From Allosediminivita pacifica (GTDB taxonomy: Bacteria > Pseudomonadota > Alphaproteobacteria > Rhodobacterales > Rhodobacteraceae), in NCBI RefSeq assembly GCF_003054175.1, contig NZ_QBKN01000001.1:124001-188000 (forward strand): DNA of 64,000 bases. Reading direction: 5' to 3'. Positions within the stretch are counted from its first letter, which is position 1; each line of letters opens with the position of its first letter. The notes under the pieces were generated by a model. It did not search any database. It was not told where the DNA came from and saw nothing but the letters and a program-made list of their open reading frames with translations. Shown here in pieces: positions 27,897 through 36,773 of this stretch. The translations under genes were made by a program, and so were the position numbers.

Positions 27897-28194
27897 TCCA
27901 GCGGCGCGCTACCGCGCGCTTTCATTCCGACATCTCGCAGGCGACGCGTCATTCCCGGGCGCGTCGCCTTTTGCGTGTCGGGCAGGGCAGGCTTCGGGCT
28001 CACCAGAACAGGGATCCCCGTACCGGAGCCCCCGTTACCCGCCTTCTGCCCAGACGCGGCCAGCCGTCCCGCTCAAGCGAAATGGCCGTCTCCCCGCGGA
28101 GCGGGGCCCCTCGGCAATTTCCCTTCATCGCGCCGCCAGCCCCCGTCCTTTCGGGCAGGCGGACGACGGCGGCTCCGAAACAGGGATCCCCTCA
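27897..28194. repeat. Family F intergenic repeat, copy A (folD / pdeM)
   Basis: Fills the whole convergent gap. Left part: CCAGCGGCGCGCTACCGCGC followed by GCTTTCATTCCG. Right part (about 27996-28194) shares long blocks with 63214-63421: GACGCGGCC, GCCGTCCCG, TCAAGCG, the hairpin CCCCGC-N3-GCGGGG followed by CCCCTCGG, and CGGCTCCG. Ends of the right part are imperfect inverted repeats: ACAGGGATCCCCGTACCGGA (from 28008) against TCCGAAACAGGGATCCC (28174-28190). The element ends at the pdeM stop codon. No gene is seen in it. Confidence 0.8.
27939..27972 (+). terminator. Rho-independent terminator of folD
   Basis: Perfect ten-pair stem AGGCGACGCG / CGCGTCGCCT followed by TTT, 42 bases after the folD stop. 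It lies within the non-conserved middle of repeat F copy A. Confidence 0.9.
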
Positions 28195-28863
28195 GGCGGT
28201 GGTGCGGCGAGGCATGGGAATGGCGACTGGCCGCGCCCCGGTGAGAATGGCCTGCGCATCTTCGCCCATGAGGGTCGAAAGCGTGGGGCTGTCGGTGCGC
28301 AGCCCGCCGGTGAAACTGCCGTAAGATGGCATCACAAGTTTCCGGGAATCAACGAGAAAGCAGGGCCGGCTGAGGCTGCGTCCGCGCGCGATCAACCGCG
28401 CCTTGGGGTGGTAGTGCCCCGACACTTCGGCGCTGTCGTCGCTGGCGATGTGACGGAAGACAAGCGGGTCGATGCGGGCTTCGCGCAGGTGCGTGCCGCC
28501 CAGTTCCAGCGGGCCGGGATCGTGGTTGCCCTCGATCCAGGTCCAGTCGCGCCCGGCCTGCATCGCGGTGATGCGGGCTGCCTCGGCCTCGGGGAATCCG
28601 GCCGCGATTTCAAGCGTGTCGAAGCTGTCGCCAAGGCAGATCACCCGGCGCGCGCCAGTGGCGGCAAGGTCGGCTTCGAGGCGCGACAGCGTCTCCTGCG
28701 CCTCGTAGGGGGGCAGTTGCGCGCCGCCCTGCGAACTCAGCCGCGCGGCCTTGCCCAGGTGCAGGTCCGAGACCACGAGCATGTCTTCGTCGGACCAGTG
28801 CAGCGCGCCCGAGGGCAGGGCGGCGAGCCGCGCTCCGTGGAAGGTGAAGCCGTGGGTGTTCAT
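28192..28863 (-). CDS. pdeM: Ligase-associated metallophosphoesterase PdeM
   Basis: A 223-residue calcineurin-like phosphoesterase. The metal-binding motifs are all visible: VVSDLHLGKAA, LGDSFDTLE, EGNHDPG and SGHYHPKA. The protein belongs to the DNA-ligase-associated DNA damage response set (ligase, exonuclease, Lhr-type helicase, PdeM). The helicase gene lies immediately upstream on the same strand, but no ligase or exonuclease is in the window. The start at 28863 (MNTHGFTF) is preferred over a start 31 codons upstream. The stop codon coincides with the edge of repeat F. Confidence 0.88.
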   Translation of the reverse strand: MNTHGFTFHGARLAALPSGALHWSDEDMLVVSDLHLGKAARLSSQGGAQLPPYEAQETLSRLEADLAATGARRVICLGDSFDTLEIAAGFPEAEAARITAMQAGRDWTWIEGNHDPGPLELGGTHLREARIDPLVFRHIASDDSAEVSGHYHPKARLIARGRSLSRPCFLVDSRKLVMPSYGSFTGGLRTDSPTLSTLMGEDAQAILTGARPVAIPMPRRTTA

Positions 28864-29011
28864 GCCCCGTTCCTGCCGCAGGCGCGGGGCGGGATCAAGC
28901 GGAGGATGCGGCGCGCCCGCTGTGGATACATCTGTGGAAGGATCGTTTTTCGGCATACCATTGCGTCAAAATGGCGGTTCTGGCCGGGTCACGGTCCTGT
29001 CCCGGCAAGCG

Positions 29012-31450
29012 CTACCACGGCACGCGCCAGACGTGGCCCTGTTCCACCTGCGCCAGACCCGACTCGTCCAGCAGCCGCGTGACCTCTTCCTCGAGGATGC
29101 GCTCGTCCGCCGAGCCGTTCACCGGCACACGGCCCGGTTCGAGGAAGAGCGGCGCGGCCAGCGGCGTGATCCGCGACAGCGCCACGTGGTCGATCCGGTC
29201 GCCCACCCGTGCGCTCATCTCGCGGATGCGGGCGAAATCCACCAACCCGCGCATGGCCTCTTCCCGGGTGATGCGCATGAGCAGGTGGTCGGGGTCGTAT
29301 TTCAGCAGCGTGTCATAGAGGATGTCCGAGGACATGGTCGCCTGACGCCCGCTCTTGCGCTGGCCGCCCACCTGCCGCTCGATCAGCCCCGCGATGGTAG
29401 CCGAGGCACGGAAGGTGCGTTTCATCACCGCGTTGCCCGCGAGCCAGTCGTCCAAACCCGCCTCGAGCGCGGCGAGCTCGAAAAGCGGCGCGGGGTCCAC
29501 CACCTGGTCCAGCCCCCAGATCAGCGTGGCATAGTCGGTCGCGACAAAGCCCATGGGGGCAAGCCCCATCTCCTCCATCCGCTTGGTCAGCAAGAGCCCG
29601 AGCGTCTGCTGCGCATTGCGCCCGGCAAAGCCGTAGACGACCATCTGCTGGCGCCCGTCGTGGGGAAAGGTCTCGACCAGAAGGCGCCCCGGTTGCGGCA
29701 GGCGCGACACCTCGCGCTGCAGGGCCAGCCATTCGGCGGTGTGCCCCGGTAGCTCCGGCCAGCGCTCCTGTTCGAACATGCGCAGGATGCGCTGCGACAG
29801 CTGCGTGGAGGTCGAGAACTTGGAGCCCATGAAGGTGGCGATCTTGGGCTTGCGGCCGGGATCGCGAGTCACTTCGACCACCAGTTCGCGCAGGCCTTCG
29901 TAGCGCACGATCTGCCCGCCGATCAGGAAGGTGTCGCCCTTGGTGAGCGAGGCGGCAAAGCCTTCCTCGACCTCGCCCAGGGTCGACCCGCCGCGCCCGC
30001 GCCAGCGCACCTTGAGCGTGTCGCTGTCCTGGATCGTGCCTATGTTCTGGCGGATGCGGGCGGCGCTGCGTGGGTCGCGCAGCTGCCAGAACCCGTCGGC
30101 GCGTTGCTTCAGCCGCTGCCACTGATCGTAGGCGCGCAGCGCGTAGCCGCCAGTGGCCACGAAATCGAGGCAATCGTCGAACTCGGCCCGCGTGAGATCG
30201 GCGTAGGCGCCTGCGGTGGTCATCTCGGCGTAGATGTCGCCCGCGTCGAAGGGCCCTGCGCAGGCCGCGATCAGGATGTGCTGGCAGAGCACGTCGCGCG
30301 GCCCCCGACCGCGCCCCTCGCCGTCCAGATCCCGTTCGCGCACCGCCTGCAGGGCTGCGACACACTCCACGACCTCGAAGCGGTTTGCGGGCACCAGCAG
30401 CGCCTTCGACGGCGCGTTGTAGCGGTGGTTGGCCCGCCCTATGCGCTGCACCAGCCGCTTCACGTTCTTGGGCGCGCCCACCTGGATCACGAGGTCCACG
30501 TCGCCCCAGTCGATGCCGAGGTCGAGCGAGCCGGTGCAGACGATGGCCCGCAGCTGCCCCGCCACCATCGCGGCTTCGACCTTTTCGCGCTGTGCCCGGT
30601 CGAGGCTGCCGTGGTGGATGCCGATGGGTAGCGCCTCTTCGTTGGCAAGCCAGAGGTTGTGAAAGAAGATCTCGGCCTGCGCGCGGGTGTTGTGGAAGAT
30701 CAGCGTCGTCTTGTGCCGCTTCACCTGCTCCAGCACCTCGGGGATTGCGTGTTTCGCGCCGCCCCCCGACCAGGGCGGCGCGGCTTCGGTGTCGAGCATG
30801 GCGATGTCGGGATCGGGGCCGGGGTCGGCCTCGATGATTTCGCAGGGGTCGGGATGGCGGGCCAGCAGGCGGGCGATGCCTGCCGGATCCTCGACCGTGG
30901 CCGACAGCCCGACGCGGCGCATGCCCGGGGCAAGCGCCTGCAACCGCGCCAGCGCCAGCATCAGCTGGTCGCCGCGCTTGGATTCGGCCAGCGCGTGGAT
31001 CTCGTCCACCACCACCCGTTGCAGCCCCGCGAACATGCGCGGCGCATCCTCGTAGCTGGTCAGCAGGGCGAGGCTTTCGGGCGTGGTCAGCAGGATCTGC
31101 GGCGGGTCGGCGCGCTGGCGTTTCTTGCGGCTCGACGGCGTGTCGCCGGTGCGGTCCTCGACCCGGATGTCCAGCCCCGCCTCCGAGATCGGCGTCGTCA
31201 GGTTGCGCCGGATGTCGGCGGCGAGCGCCTTGAGCGGGCTGATGTAGAGCGTGTGCAGCCCCCCGCGCGGCGCCTTGGCCAGTTCCGCCAGCGTCGGCAG
31301 GAAGCCCGCCAGCGTCTTGCCGCCGCCGGTGGGGGCGATCAGCATCATGGCGGGCGCCTCGGCGCGGTCGAGCATGGCACGCTGGTGCGGGTGGATAGAC
31401 CAGCCGCGCGCATCGAACCAGCCTTGCAGGGAAGGGGGCAGGACGGACAT
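29012..31450 (-). CDS. Ligase-associated Lhr-type DEXH-box helicase
   Basis: An 812-residue DNA repair helicase of the Lhr family. Motif I APTGGGKT is at 39-46, SPLKALAADI at 71-80, TTPESL at 122-127, DEIH at 149-152 and the motif VGLSAT near 190. RecA domain 2 contains HHGSLDRAQRE, CTGSLDLGIDWGDVD and QRIGRANHR. The C-terminal 350 residues are the Lhr core domain. The length fits the 'ligase-associated' subgroup rather than long Lhr of 1,500 residues. The frame is open upstream to 31684; the ATG at 31450 gives the family N-terminus. Lies between pabB and pdeM on one strand. Confidence 0.92.
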   Translation of the reverse strand: MSVLPPSLQGWFDARGWSIHPHQRAMLDRAEAPAMMLIAPTGGGKTLAGFLPTLAELAKAPRGGLHTLYISPLKALAADIRRNLTTPISEAGLDIRVEDRTGDTPSSRKKRQRADPPQILLTTPESLALLTSYEDAPRMFAGLQRVVVDEIHALAESKRGDQLMLALARLQALAPGMRRVGLSATVEDPAGIARLLARHPDPCEIIEADPGPDPDIAMLDTEAAPPWSGGGAKHAIPEVLEQVKRHKTTLIFHNTRAQAEIFFHNLWLANEEALPIGIHHGSLDRAQREKVEAAMVAGQLRAIVCTGSLDLGIDWGDVDLVIQVGAPKNVKRLVQRIGRANHRYNAPSKALLVPANRFEVVECVAALQAVRERDLDGEGRGRGPRDVLCQHILIAACAGPFDAGDIYAEMTTAGAYADLTRAEFDDCLDFVATGGYALRAYDQWQRLKQRADGFWQLRDPRSAARIRQNIGTIQDSDTLKVRWRGRGGSTLGEVEEGFAASLTKGDTFLIGGQIVRYEGLRELVVEVTRDPGRKPKIATFMGSKFSTSTQLSQRILRMFEQERWPELPGHTAEWLALQREVSRLPQPGRLLVETFPHDGRQQMVVYGFAGRNAQQTLGLLLTKRMEEMGLAPMGFVATDYATLIWGLDQVVDPAPLFELAALEAGLDDWLAGNAVMKRTFRASATIAGLIERQVGGQRKSGRQATMSSDILYDTLLKYDPDHLLMRITREEAMRGLVDFARIREMSARVGDRIDHVALSRITPLAAPLFLEPGRVPVNGSADERILEEEVTRLLDESGLAQVEQGHVWRVPW

Positions 31451-31497
31451 GCCCCCCAGATAGTGCGCCGCGAACAAAGGTGAAACGGGTTGCGCGC

Positions 31498-32610
31498 TCA
31501 GTCGAGGTTCGCGAAGCGCGATTTCAGCAGCGCCTCGGCGTATTCCTCCTCGGCGGTGCTGTCGTAGACCACGCCGCCGCCCACGTTCAGGTCCACGCGC
31601 CCATCGGCGAAGCAGGTCAGCGTGCGGATCGCCACGTTGAACGTCATCGCCCCGTCGGGCGCCATCCATCCCACCGCGCCGCAATAGGCCCCGCGCGGGC
31701 CTTCCTCGAGATCGCGCAGGATCTCCATCGCGCGGATCTTGGGCGCGCCGGTGATCGACCCGCAGGGAAAGAGCGCGGCAAAGAGATCGGCCACCCCGGT
31801 GCCGGGCCGCACCTGTGACGTGATGCGCGAGGTCATCTGGTGCAGTGTCTCGTAGCGCTCGACGGTGAAAAGCTCGGGCACCTTCACGCTGCCGGGCAGG
31901 GACACGCGGCTCATGTCGTTGCGCAGCAGGTCGACGATCATCAGGTTCTCGGCGCGGTTCTTCTCGGACCGGCGCAGCCCCTCGGCCAGCGCGGCATCCG
32001 CCTCCGGGTTCGCTCCGCGCGGGGCGGTCCCCTTCATCGGCCGCGTGGTGAGCGTGCCCTTCGTATCGAGCGAAAAGAACAGCTCGGGCGACCGGGACAG
32101 GATCGCCGGGCCGCCGAGATCCACCAGCGCACCGTAGGGGACCTCCTGTCGCGCCCGCAGCCGGGCATAGAGTGCACGCGCGGTGCCCTCGTGACGCGCC
32201 TCCATCGGGAAGGTTAGGTTCGCCTGATAGATGTCGCCCGCGCAGATGTAGTCATGCACCACCCCGAAGGCCTCGGCATAGCGCGCGGCGTCCCAGAGCG
32301 GACGGGGCGCGGTGAAGCGGCTTTGGCCCGGCGCCTCGGGCCGCGCGGGTAGGGGGGCTTTGAAGGCGCCGAACAGCATCAGCGGCACCTCGCCCGGGGG
32401 TGGCATGAGCGGGGCCAGCTTGGCGTCCAGCGCGTAACCCAACTCGTAGCTGGCAAGCCCCGCCAGCCACAGCCCCTCGCGCCGCGCCGCCTCGAGCGCG
32501 GCAAAGGCCGCGGGCACCTCGCGCGCGGTCTGGGCCGAGATCAGCCGGACGGGATCTGCGAAGAGCGTGCCGCTGCCTAGCGGGCCGCGGTCAAAGGAAA
32601 CACGCGCCAT
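31498..32610 (-). CDS. pabB: Aminodeoxychorismate synthase component I
   Basis: Makes 4-amino-4-deoxychorismate from chorismate for p-aminobenzoate and folate; 370 residues. Chorismate-binding motifs: ILSRSPELFFSL, TRPMKGTAPRG, RAENLMIVDLLRNDMSRV, FPCGSITGAPKIRAMEI and GAYCGAVGW. The PIKGT-type motif reads PMKGT, the PabB form with the catalytic Lys. It is shorter than enteric PabB (about 450), a common short form. No fused PabC lyase domain. Starts seven bases after the Dabb gene stop, suggesting co-transcription. Confidence 0.92.
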   Translation of the reverse strand: MARVSFDRGPLGSGTLFADPVRLISAQTAREVPAAFAALEAARREGLWLAGLASYELGYALDAKLAPLMPPPGEVPLMLFGAFKAPLPARPEAPGQSRFTAPRPLWDAARYAEAFGVVHDYICAGDIYQANLTFPMEARHEGTARALYARLRARQEVPYGALVDLGGPAILSRSPELFFSLDTKGTLTTRPMKGTAPRGANPEADAALAEGLRRSEKNRAENLMIVDLLRNDMSRVSLPGSVKVPELFTVERYETLHQMTSRITSQVRPGTGVADLFAALFPCGSITGAPKIRAMEILRDLEEGPRGAYCGAVGWMAPDGAMTFNVAIRTLTCFADGRVDLNVGGGVVYDSTAEEEYAEALLKSRFANLD

Positions 32611-32616
32611 CGCGGC

Positions 32617-32910
32617 TCAGAAATCGGCGGCCACGCGCATGTCCCGCAGCGGGCGCACGCGGTCGATCGATTGCTGGTAGATCGGATCGGCCTTGTAGGC
32701 ATCGAGCGCGGCGCGGTCGGGGAACTCGGCGTAGACGATGACGTCCACCTCGCCCGAAAGGCCATCGGCGCGGGAGTTCTCGCAGACCTCGAAATGCGAG
32801 GCATGGGGAATGCCACCAAGGATCGAAAGCCCCTCGCGGATGCGGGCGACGTCGGCCTTGTCCTTCGCGCTGAAGAAGACGACGTGACGGATGAAGCTGC
32901 GGTCTGACAT
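32617..32910 (-). CDS. Dabb (stress-responsive alpha/beta barrel) family protein
   Basis: A 97-residue dimeric alpha-beta barrel protein. RHVVFFSAKDKADVARIREG opens the domain, and VYAEFPDRAALDAYKADPIYQQ is typical of the second half. The family's general function is unclear; some members are small oxygenase- or cyclase-like enzymes. It lies just before pabB on the same strand. Confidence 0.88.
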   Translation of the reverse strand: MSDRSFIRHVVFFSAKDKADVARIREGLSILGGIPHASHFEVCENSRADGLSGEVDVIVYAEFPDRAALDAYKADPIYQQSIDRVRPLRDMRVAADF

Positions 32911-32980
32911 GGCGGGGCCCGTAGATCTGATGGATATTTCCGCGTGTCTGAGACAGAACGCGCCCCGGCGCAAGCCTCCG

Positions 32981-33910
32981 TCAGCCCGCCTCTTCCAGCC
33001 TGTCCGTCGCCGGCGGCGGCGCAGGGTAGAGCGCTGAGAGCCTGGCATAGAGCGCATCGTCCAGCGGGAAGTCCATCGCCGCCAACGAGGGGGCAAGCTG
33101 TTCGGCGTTGCGCGCCGACAGGATCGGCACTGCCCGGCGCGCCACCCAGGCCACCGCCAGCGTCGCGGCGTCCACTTCGCGTTCGGCTGCAAGGCTGGCA
33201 AGCCCGCGTGCGGCCTCGTGCATGGCCTCCTGCCTGTAGCGCCGCGCATAGCGGTCGTCTTCGTTCAACCGCCCGCTGCCGCCCGTGGCGTATTTGCCCG
33301 TGAGCAGCCCGCCACCGAGCGGCGAATAGGTGCAAGGAAGGATCGACTCGGAGTCGCACATGGGCAGGATCTCGGTCTCGGCCTGCCGCTTCACGAGGTT
33401 GTACATGGGCTGCAGCACGTCGATACGGATGCCCAGCCCCGCCGCGATCGCCTGCGCCTTCATCACTTGCCACGCGGCGAAGTTCGACACCCCGATATGC
33501 CGGATATGCCCCGCCTCGCGCAGTTCGGCCAGCGTGGCGAGGCTTTCCTCCAGCCGAACCTCGGGATCGAAGCGGTGCAGGTAGAGCAGATCAACCACGT
33601 CCATCCCCAGCCGCTGACGGCTTTCGTCGACGCTCGACCGGATACTTCCCGCCGAGTTGCCACCGGGAAACGAGACCTTGGTCGCGATGAAGACCCGCTC
33701 GCGCTCCGACGCGGCGAACTGTCCGAGCATGCGCTCGGACGCGCCGTCGGTATAGGCATGCGCGGTGTCGAAATGCACGACGCCCGCGGCACGGCAGGCA
33801 TCGTACATGGCGGCGCTCTCGTCCTCGGAGGCGCGCCCGCCGAACTGCATTGTGCCGAAGGAGAACCGGCCGATGGAATGACCCGAAAGGGTTCGGAGAT
33901 CAGGTGTCAT
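32981..33910 (-). CDS. Aldo/keto reductase
   Basis: A 309-residue NADPH-dependent oxidoreductase with the AKR tetrad: Asp48 and Tyr53 (HFDTAHAYTDG), Lys78 (IATKVSF) and His112 (LYLHRFD). Later motifs HIRHIGVSNFAAWQ and VLQPMYNLVKRQ are typical of the YajO/AKR11-13-like group. Substrate unknown. The start at 33910 (MTPDLRTLSG) gives the normal N-terminal beta hairpin; 24 extra upstream codons are unlikely. Codirectional with its neighbours, with gaps of about 70 bases either side. Confidence 0.92.
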   Translation of the reverse strand: MTPDLRTLSGHSIGRFSFGTMQFGGRASEDESAAMYDACRAAGVVHFDTAHAYTDGASERMLGQFAASERERVFIATKVSFPGGNSAGSIRSSVDESRQRLGMDVVDLLYLHRFDPEVRLEESLATLAELREAGHIRHIGVSNFAAWQVMKAQAIAAGLGIRIDVLQPMYNLVKRQAETEILPMCDSESILPCTYSPLGGGLLTGKYATGGSGRLNEDDRYARRYRQEAMHEAARGLASLAAEREVDAATLAVAWVARRAVPILSARNAEQLAPSLAAMDFPLDDALYARLSALYPAPPPATDRLEEAG

Positions 33911-33982
33911 GCTCCGGATCGTTGCACGGTCCCGGCCGGGAGGGAAGGGCGTAGCGCGACGGGCAGGTCGCTGGCGTCGCAC

Positions 33983-34498
33983 TCAATAGTTCTCGAAGGT
34001 CTCCGCCATTACGCGCTCCTCCTGCCGGATCCTCATGGCGAGGATCACGACGTAGACCGGAAATCCGATCGCCAGCGTCCACCATGCGTGCAGCACCAAC
34101 GCAAGCCCGACCAGTTCGGGCAGGATGTTGAGGAAATAGTTCGGGTGCCGCAGCCAGCGGAACAGCCGGTTCTCGGTCAGCGCGTGATCCTTGGCGACGA
34201 TCAGCTTTACCGTCCAGAACCGTCCCAGAACGCCGATGACCCAGAAGAGCGCGCAGATCGAGAAGCCCCAGACCGCCATGCCCGCCAGCGTCACCCAGTC
34301 GACCGGCGGCATCCGCACCAGCCCCTCGGCATAGGCCGCGAGGTAGTAGACCACGTGAACTGCCGCGAGCAGCGCCGAGGTGCCAGCACCATGTTCCACC
34401 GCTCCCTCGGCCTTCAGCCGCCGCTCGTTGCGGATCGAGACCCCCAGCGACAGAAAACGAACGGCCCCGGCGACGAGGATGAAGGTGATGGTGATCAT
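33983..34498 (-). CDS. Isoprenylcysteine carboxyl methyltransferase (ICMT) family protein
   Basis: A 171-residue integral membrane methyltransferase-like protein with four or five hydrophobic segments. The C-terminal SAM-binding signature is RWLRHPNYFLNILPELVG followed by RIRQEERVMAE, the ICMT/PEMT pattern. Bacteria lack prenylated CaaX proteins, so the real substrate is likely a lipid or small molecule. The start MITITFILVAG leads directly into the first membrane helix. A second member lies at 46212. Confidence 0.85.
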   Translation of the reverse strand: MITITFILVAGAVRFLSLGVSIRNERRLKAEGAVEHGAGTSALLAAVHVVYYLAAYAEGLVRMPPVDWVTLAGMAVWGFSICALFWVIGVLGRFWTVKLIVAKDHALTENRLFRWLRHPNYFLNILPELVGLALVLHAWWTLAIGFPVYVVILAMRIRQEERVMAETFENY

Positions 34499-34606
34499 GT
34501 GGGCTCCGGAGGCATCGACGGCCCCCGCCTAGACCGCCTTGCCGCCGGGGTCGAGCCGCGACCGGCCCGTCACGGAAAAAACAACGCTCTGCCCAGCTTC
34601 GGAACG

Positions 34607-34630
34607 AAAAGACCCCGCCGGAGCGGGGCC
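34607..34630 (-). terminator. Terminator of the purine transport operon
   Basis: Stem GGCCCCGC/GCGGGGTC with loop TCCG, followed by TTTT on the minus strand, 27 bases after the BMP gene stop. Confidence 0.9.
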
Positions 34631-34656
34631 TTGCCGTGCCGCGAAAGATTCGCGGA

Positions 34657-35730
34657 TCAGTTCGGGATTTCGCCCGTCATGCCCTCGACGTAGAAGTCCA
34701 TGCCAAGCAGGTCCTCGTCCGAGGCGGTCTCGCCTTCCTCGAGCCAGACCGAACCGTCCTGCTTGTTCAGCGGGCCGGTGAACGGGTGGTATTCGCCGCT
34801 CTCGATGCTTTCCATCACCTCGGTTGCTTGCGCGCGCACCTCTTCGGGCACGGCGTCGGTGATCTCGCCGATGCCGACCATGCCGCTGTCGATGCCGCCC
34901 CAGGTGTCGGTGCTTTCCCAGGTGCCGTCGATGACGGCCTGCACGCGGTCGATGTAGTAGGGCGCCCAGTTGTCGATGATGGACGAGACGCGCGGGAAGG
35001 GCGCGTATTCGGACATGTCCGACGCCTGCCCGAAGGTCACCACGTCACCGGCCTCTTCCGCGGCCGAGTGCGGCGCGGTGGAGTCGGTGTGCTGCAGGAT
35101 CACGTCGTTGCCGTTCTCGATCAGCGCGCGGGCGGCGTCGGCCTCTTTCGCCGGATCGAACCAGGTGTAGGCCCAGACCACGTTGAACTCGACATCCGGG
35201 TTCACCTTCTTGGCGTGGATGTAGGCCGAGTTGATGCCGCGGATGACCTCGGGGATCGGGAAGGAGCCGATGTAGCCCACCTGGTTGGTCTCGGTCATCG
35301 CACCCGCGATGGTGCCCAGCACAGCGCGGCCCTCGTAGAAGCGCGAGGAGTAGATCGCGACGTTCTCGGCGGTCTTGTAGCCGGTGGCGTGCTCGAACTT
35401 CACGTCCGGGAACTTCTCGGCCACGGCGATGGTGGGGTCCATGTAGCCGAAGGAGGTGGTGAAGATGATGTCGGCGCCCGACAGGGCCATCTGGGTGATG
35501 GCGCGCTCGGCGTCCGCACCCTCGGGCACGTTCTCCTGGTAGATGGTCTCGACCTGGTCGCCGAAGTGTTCTTCCACGGCAAGGCGCGCCTGGTCGTGTT
35601 CGTAGGTCCAGCCGCCGTCGCCGACGGGGCCCACGTAGATGAAACCGGCGGTGACCGGCTCGTCCTGCGCGTAGGCGGGGGCCGCCATGGCCAGCGCCGC
35701 GGCAGAGGCGAGAAGCGTTCTGCGATACAT
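34657..35730 (-). CDS. BMP family ABC transporter substrate-binding protein (nucleoside/purine)
   Basis: Periplasmic binding protein of the basic membrane protein (PnrA/Med) family, 357 residues. Signal peptide 1-22 (cleavage at AYAQ). Typical segments: GFIYVGPVGDGGWTYEHDQA, FTTSFGYMDPT, FEHATGYKTAENVAIYSSRF and YIGSFPIPEVIRGINSAY. Members bind purine nucleosides or related compounds. Its place at the end of a transport operon that begins with xanthine dehydrogenase points to a purine nucleoside, hypoxanthine, xanthine or urate ligand. Followed by a strong terminator. Confidence 0.93.
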   Translation of the reverse strand: MYRRTLLASAAALAMAAPAYAQDEPVTAGFIYVGPVGDGGWTYEHDQARLAVEEHFGDQVETIYQENVPEGADAERAITQMALSGADIIFTTSFGYMDPTIAVAEKFPDVKFEHATGYKTAENVAIYSSRFYEGRAVLGTIAGAMTETNQVGYIGSFPIPEVIRGINSAYIHAKKVNPDVEFNVVWAYTWFDPAKEADAARALIENGNDVILQHTDSTAPHSAAEEAGDVVTFGQASDMSEYAPFPRVSSIIDNWAPYYIDRVQAVIDGTWESTDTWGGIDSGMVGIGEITDAVPEEVRAQATEVMESIESGEYHPFTGPLNKQDGSVWLEEGETASDEDLLGMDFYVEGMTGEIPN

Positions 35731-35743
35731 GTTCTTTTTCTCC

Positions 35744-36667
35744 CTAGTTGGATGCGTGGAACGGCCGGCCGAGCGAGGCGGGCGCCCCGTGCTGGCCTCG
35801 GGCCGAGATGATGACGAGCACGAGGATCGTCACGAGGTAGGGCGAGGCCGAGAGCAGCGCGACCGGCACCTGCACGCCGGCGGCCTGCAGGTTCAGCTGC
35901 AGCACGGTCACGCCCCCGAAGAGGTAAGCCCCGATCAGCACGCGACCCGCGCGCCACGAGGCGAAGACGACGATGGCCAGCGCGATCCAGCCCGCGCCCG
36001 CCGTCATGCCCTCGGTCCATTGCGGCACGCGCACGAGGCTGAGGTAGGCCCCGCCCAGCCCCGCGCAGGCGCCGCCGAAGAAGATCGCCGCCAGCCGGAT
36101 GCGCACCACCTTGTAGCCAAGGGCATGGGCGCTGTCGTGGCTTTCGCCGGTGGCGCGCAGGATCAGGCCCGCGCGCGTGAACTTGAGGAAGGCCCAGACG
36201 GCCAGCACGAGGCCGAGGCCGAAGTAGACCATCGGGTCATGCCCGAAGAGCACCCGGCCGAAGAAGGGGATGTCCGACAGGCCCGGAATGTCGATGCGGG
36301 GCAGGGTGGGCGAGCGCATGCCCTCGTAGGGTTTGCCGATCAGCGCCGAAAGGCCCAGACCCGCCAGCGTCAGGCCCAGACCCGTGGCCACCTGGTTCGA
36401 CAGAAGGAGCTGCGTCAGCACGCCGAAGACTATCGACAGCAGCGCCGAGGCGAGTGCGGCCACCACGAAGCCCATCGAGGGGCTGCCGGTCTCGACCGCG
36501 ACGGCAAAGCCCACCACGGCCCCGGTGATCATCATGCCCTCGACCCCGAGGTTCAGCACGCCGGATTTCTCGACCACCATCTCGCCGATGGCGGCGAGCA
36601 GGATGGGCGTGGCCGAGACCATGATCGAGGCCACGAGAAGGGTGGGGGAGATCGAGCTCAGGTCCAT
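35744..36667 (-). CDS. BMP-type ABC transporter permease (second permease)
   Basis: A 307-residue permease of the YufQ/NupQ type with about eight membrane helices; forms the channel with the permease at 36774. Typical motifs: AAIGEMVVEKSGVLNLGVEG near the N-terminus and GATGESHDSAHALGYKV-like sequence (LRATGESHDSAHALGY), the cytoplasmic coupling loop for the ATPase. Starts 106 bases after the first permease, with family E copy 3 in the gap. The BMP gene follows 13 bases after its stop. Confidence 0.93.
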   Translation of the reverse strand: MDLSSISPTLLVASIMVSATPILLAAIGEMVVEKSGVLNLGVEGMMITGAVVGFAVAVETGSPSMGFVVAALASALLSIVFGVLTQLLLSNQVATGLGLTLAGLGLSALIGKPYEGMRSPTLPRIDIPGLSDIPFFGRVLFGHDPMVYFGLGLVLAVWAFLKFTRAGLILRATGESHDSAHALGYKVVRIRLAAIFFGGACAGLGGAYLSLVRVPQWTEGMTAGAGWIALAIVVFASWRAGRVLIGAYLFGGVTVLQLNLQAAGVQVPVALLSASPYLVTILVLVIISARGQHGAPASLGRPFHASN

Positions 36668-36696
36668 CGGGCGTCTCTCCTGTGGCGGTGGATGCC

Positions 36697-36755
36697 GGGG
36701 GCTCTGCCCCCGCCGCCTGCGGCGGCCCCCCCGAGGTATTTTCGGCGAGAAGAAA
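36697..36755 (+). repeat. Family E palindromic repeat, copy 3 (between two permease genes)
   Basis: GGGGGCTCTGCCCCC hairpin, GCCGCCTGCGGCGGC palindrome, CCCCCGAGGTATTTT and GGCGAGAAGAAA. It lies on the strand opposite to transcription and closely matches copy 1 in its GGCGAGAAGAA end. Confidence 0.87.
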
Positions 36756-36773
36756 CGGGGGCGCGGCGCGGGG

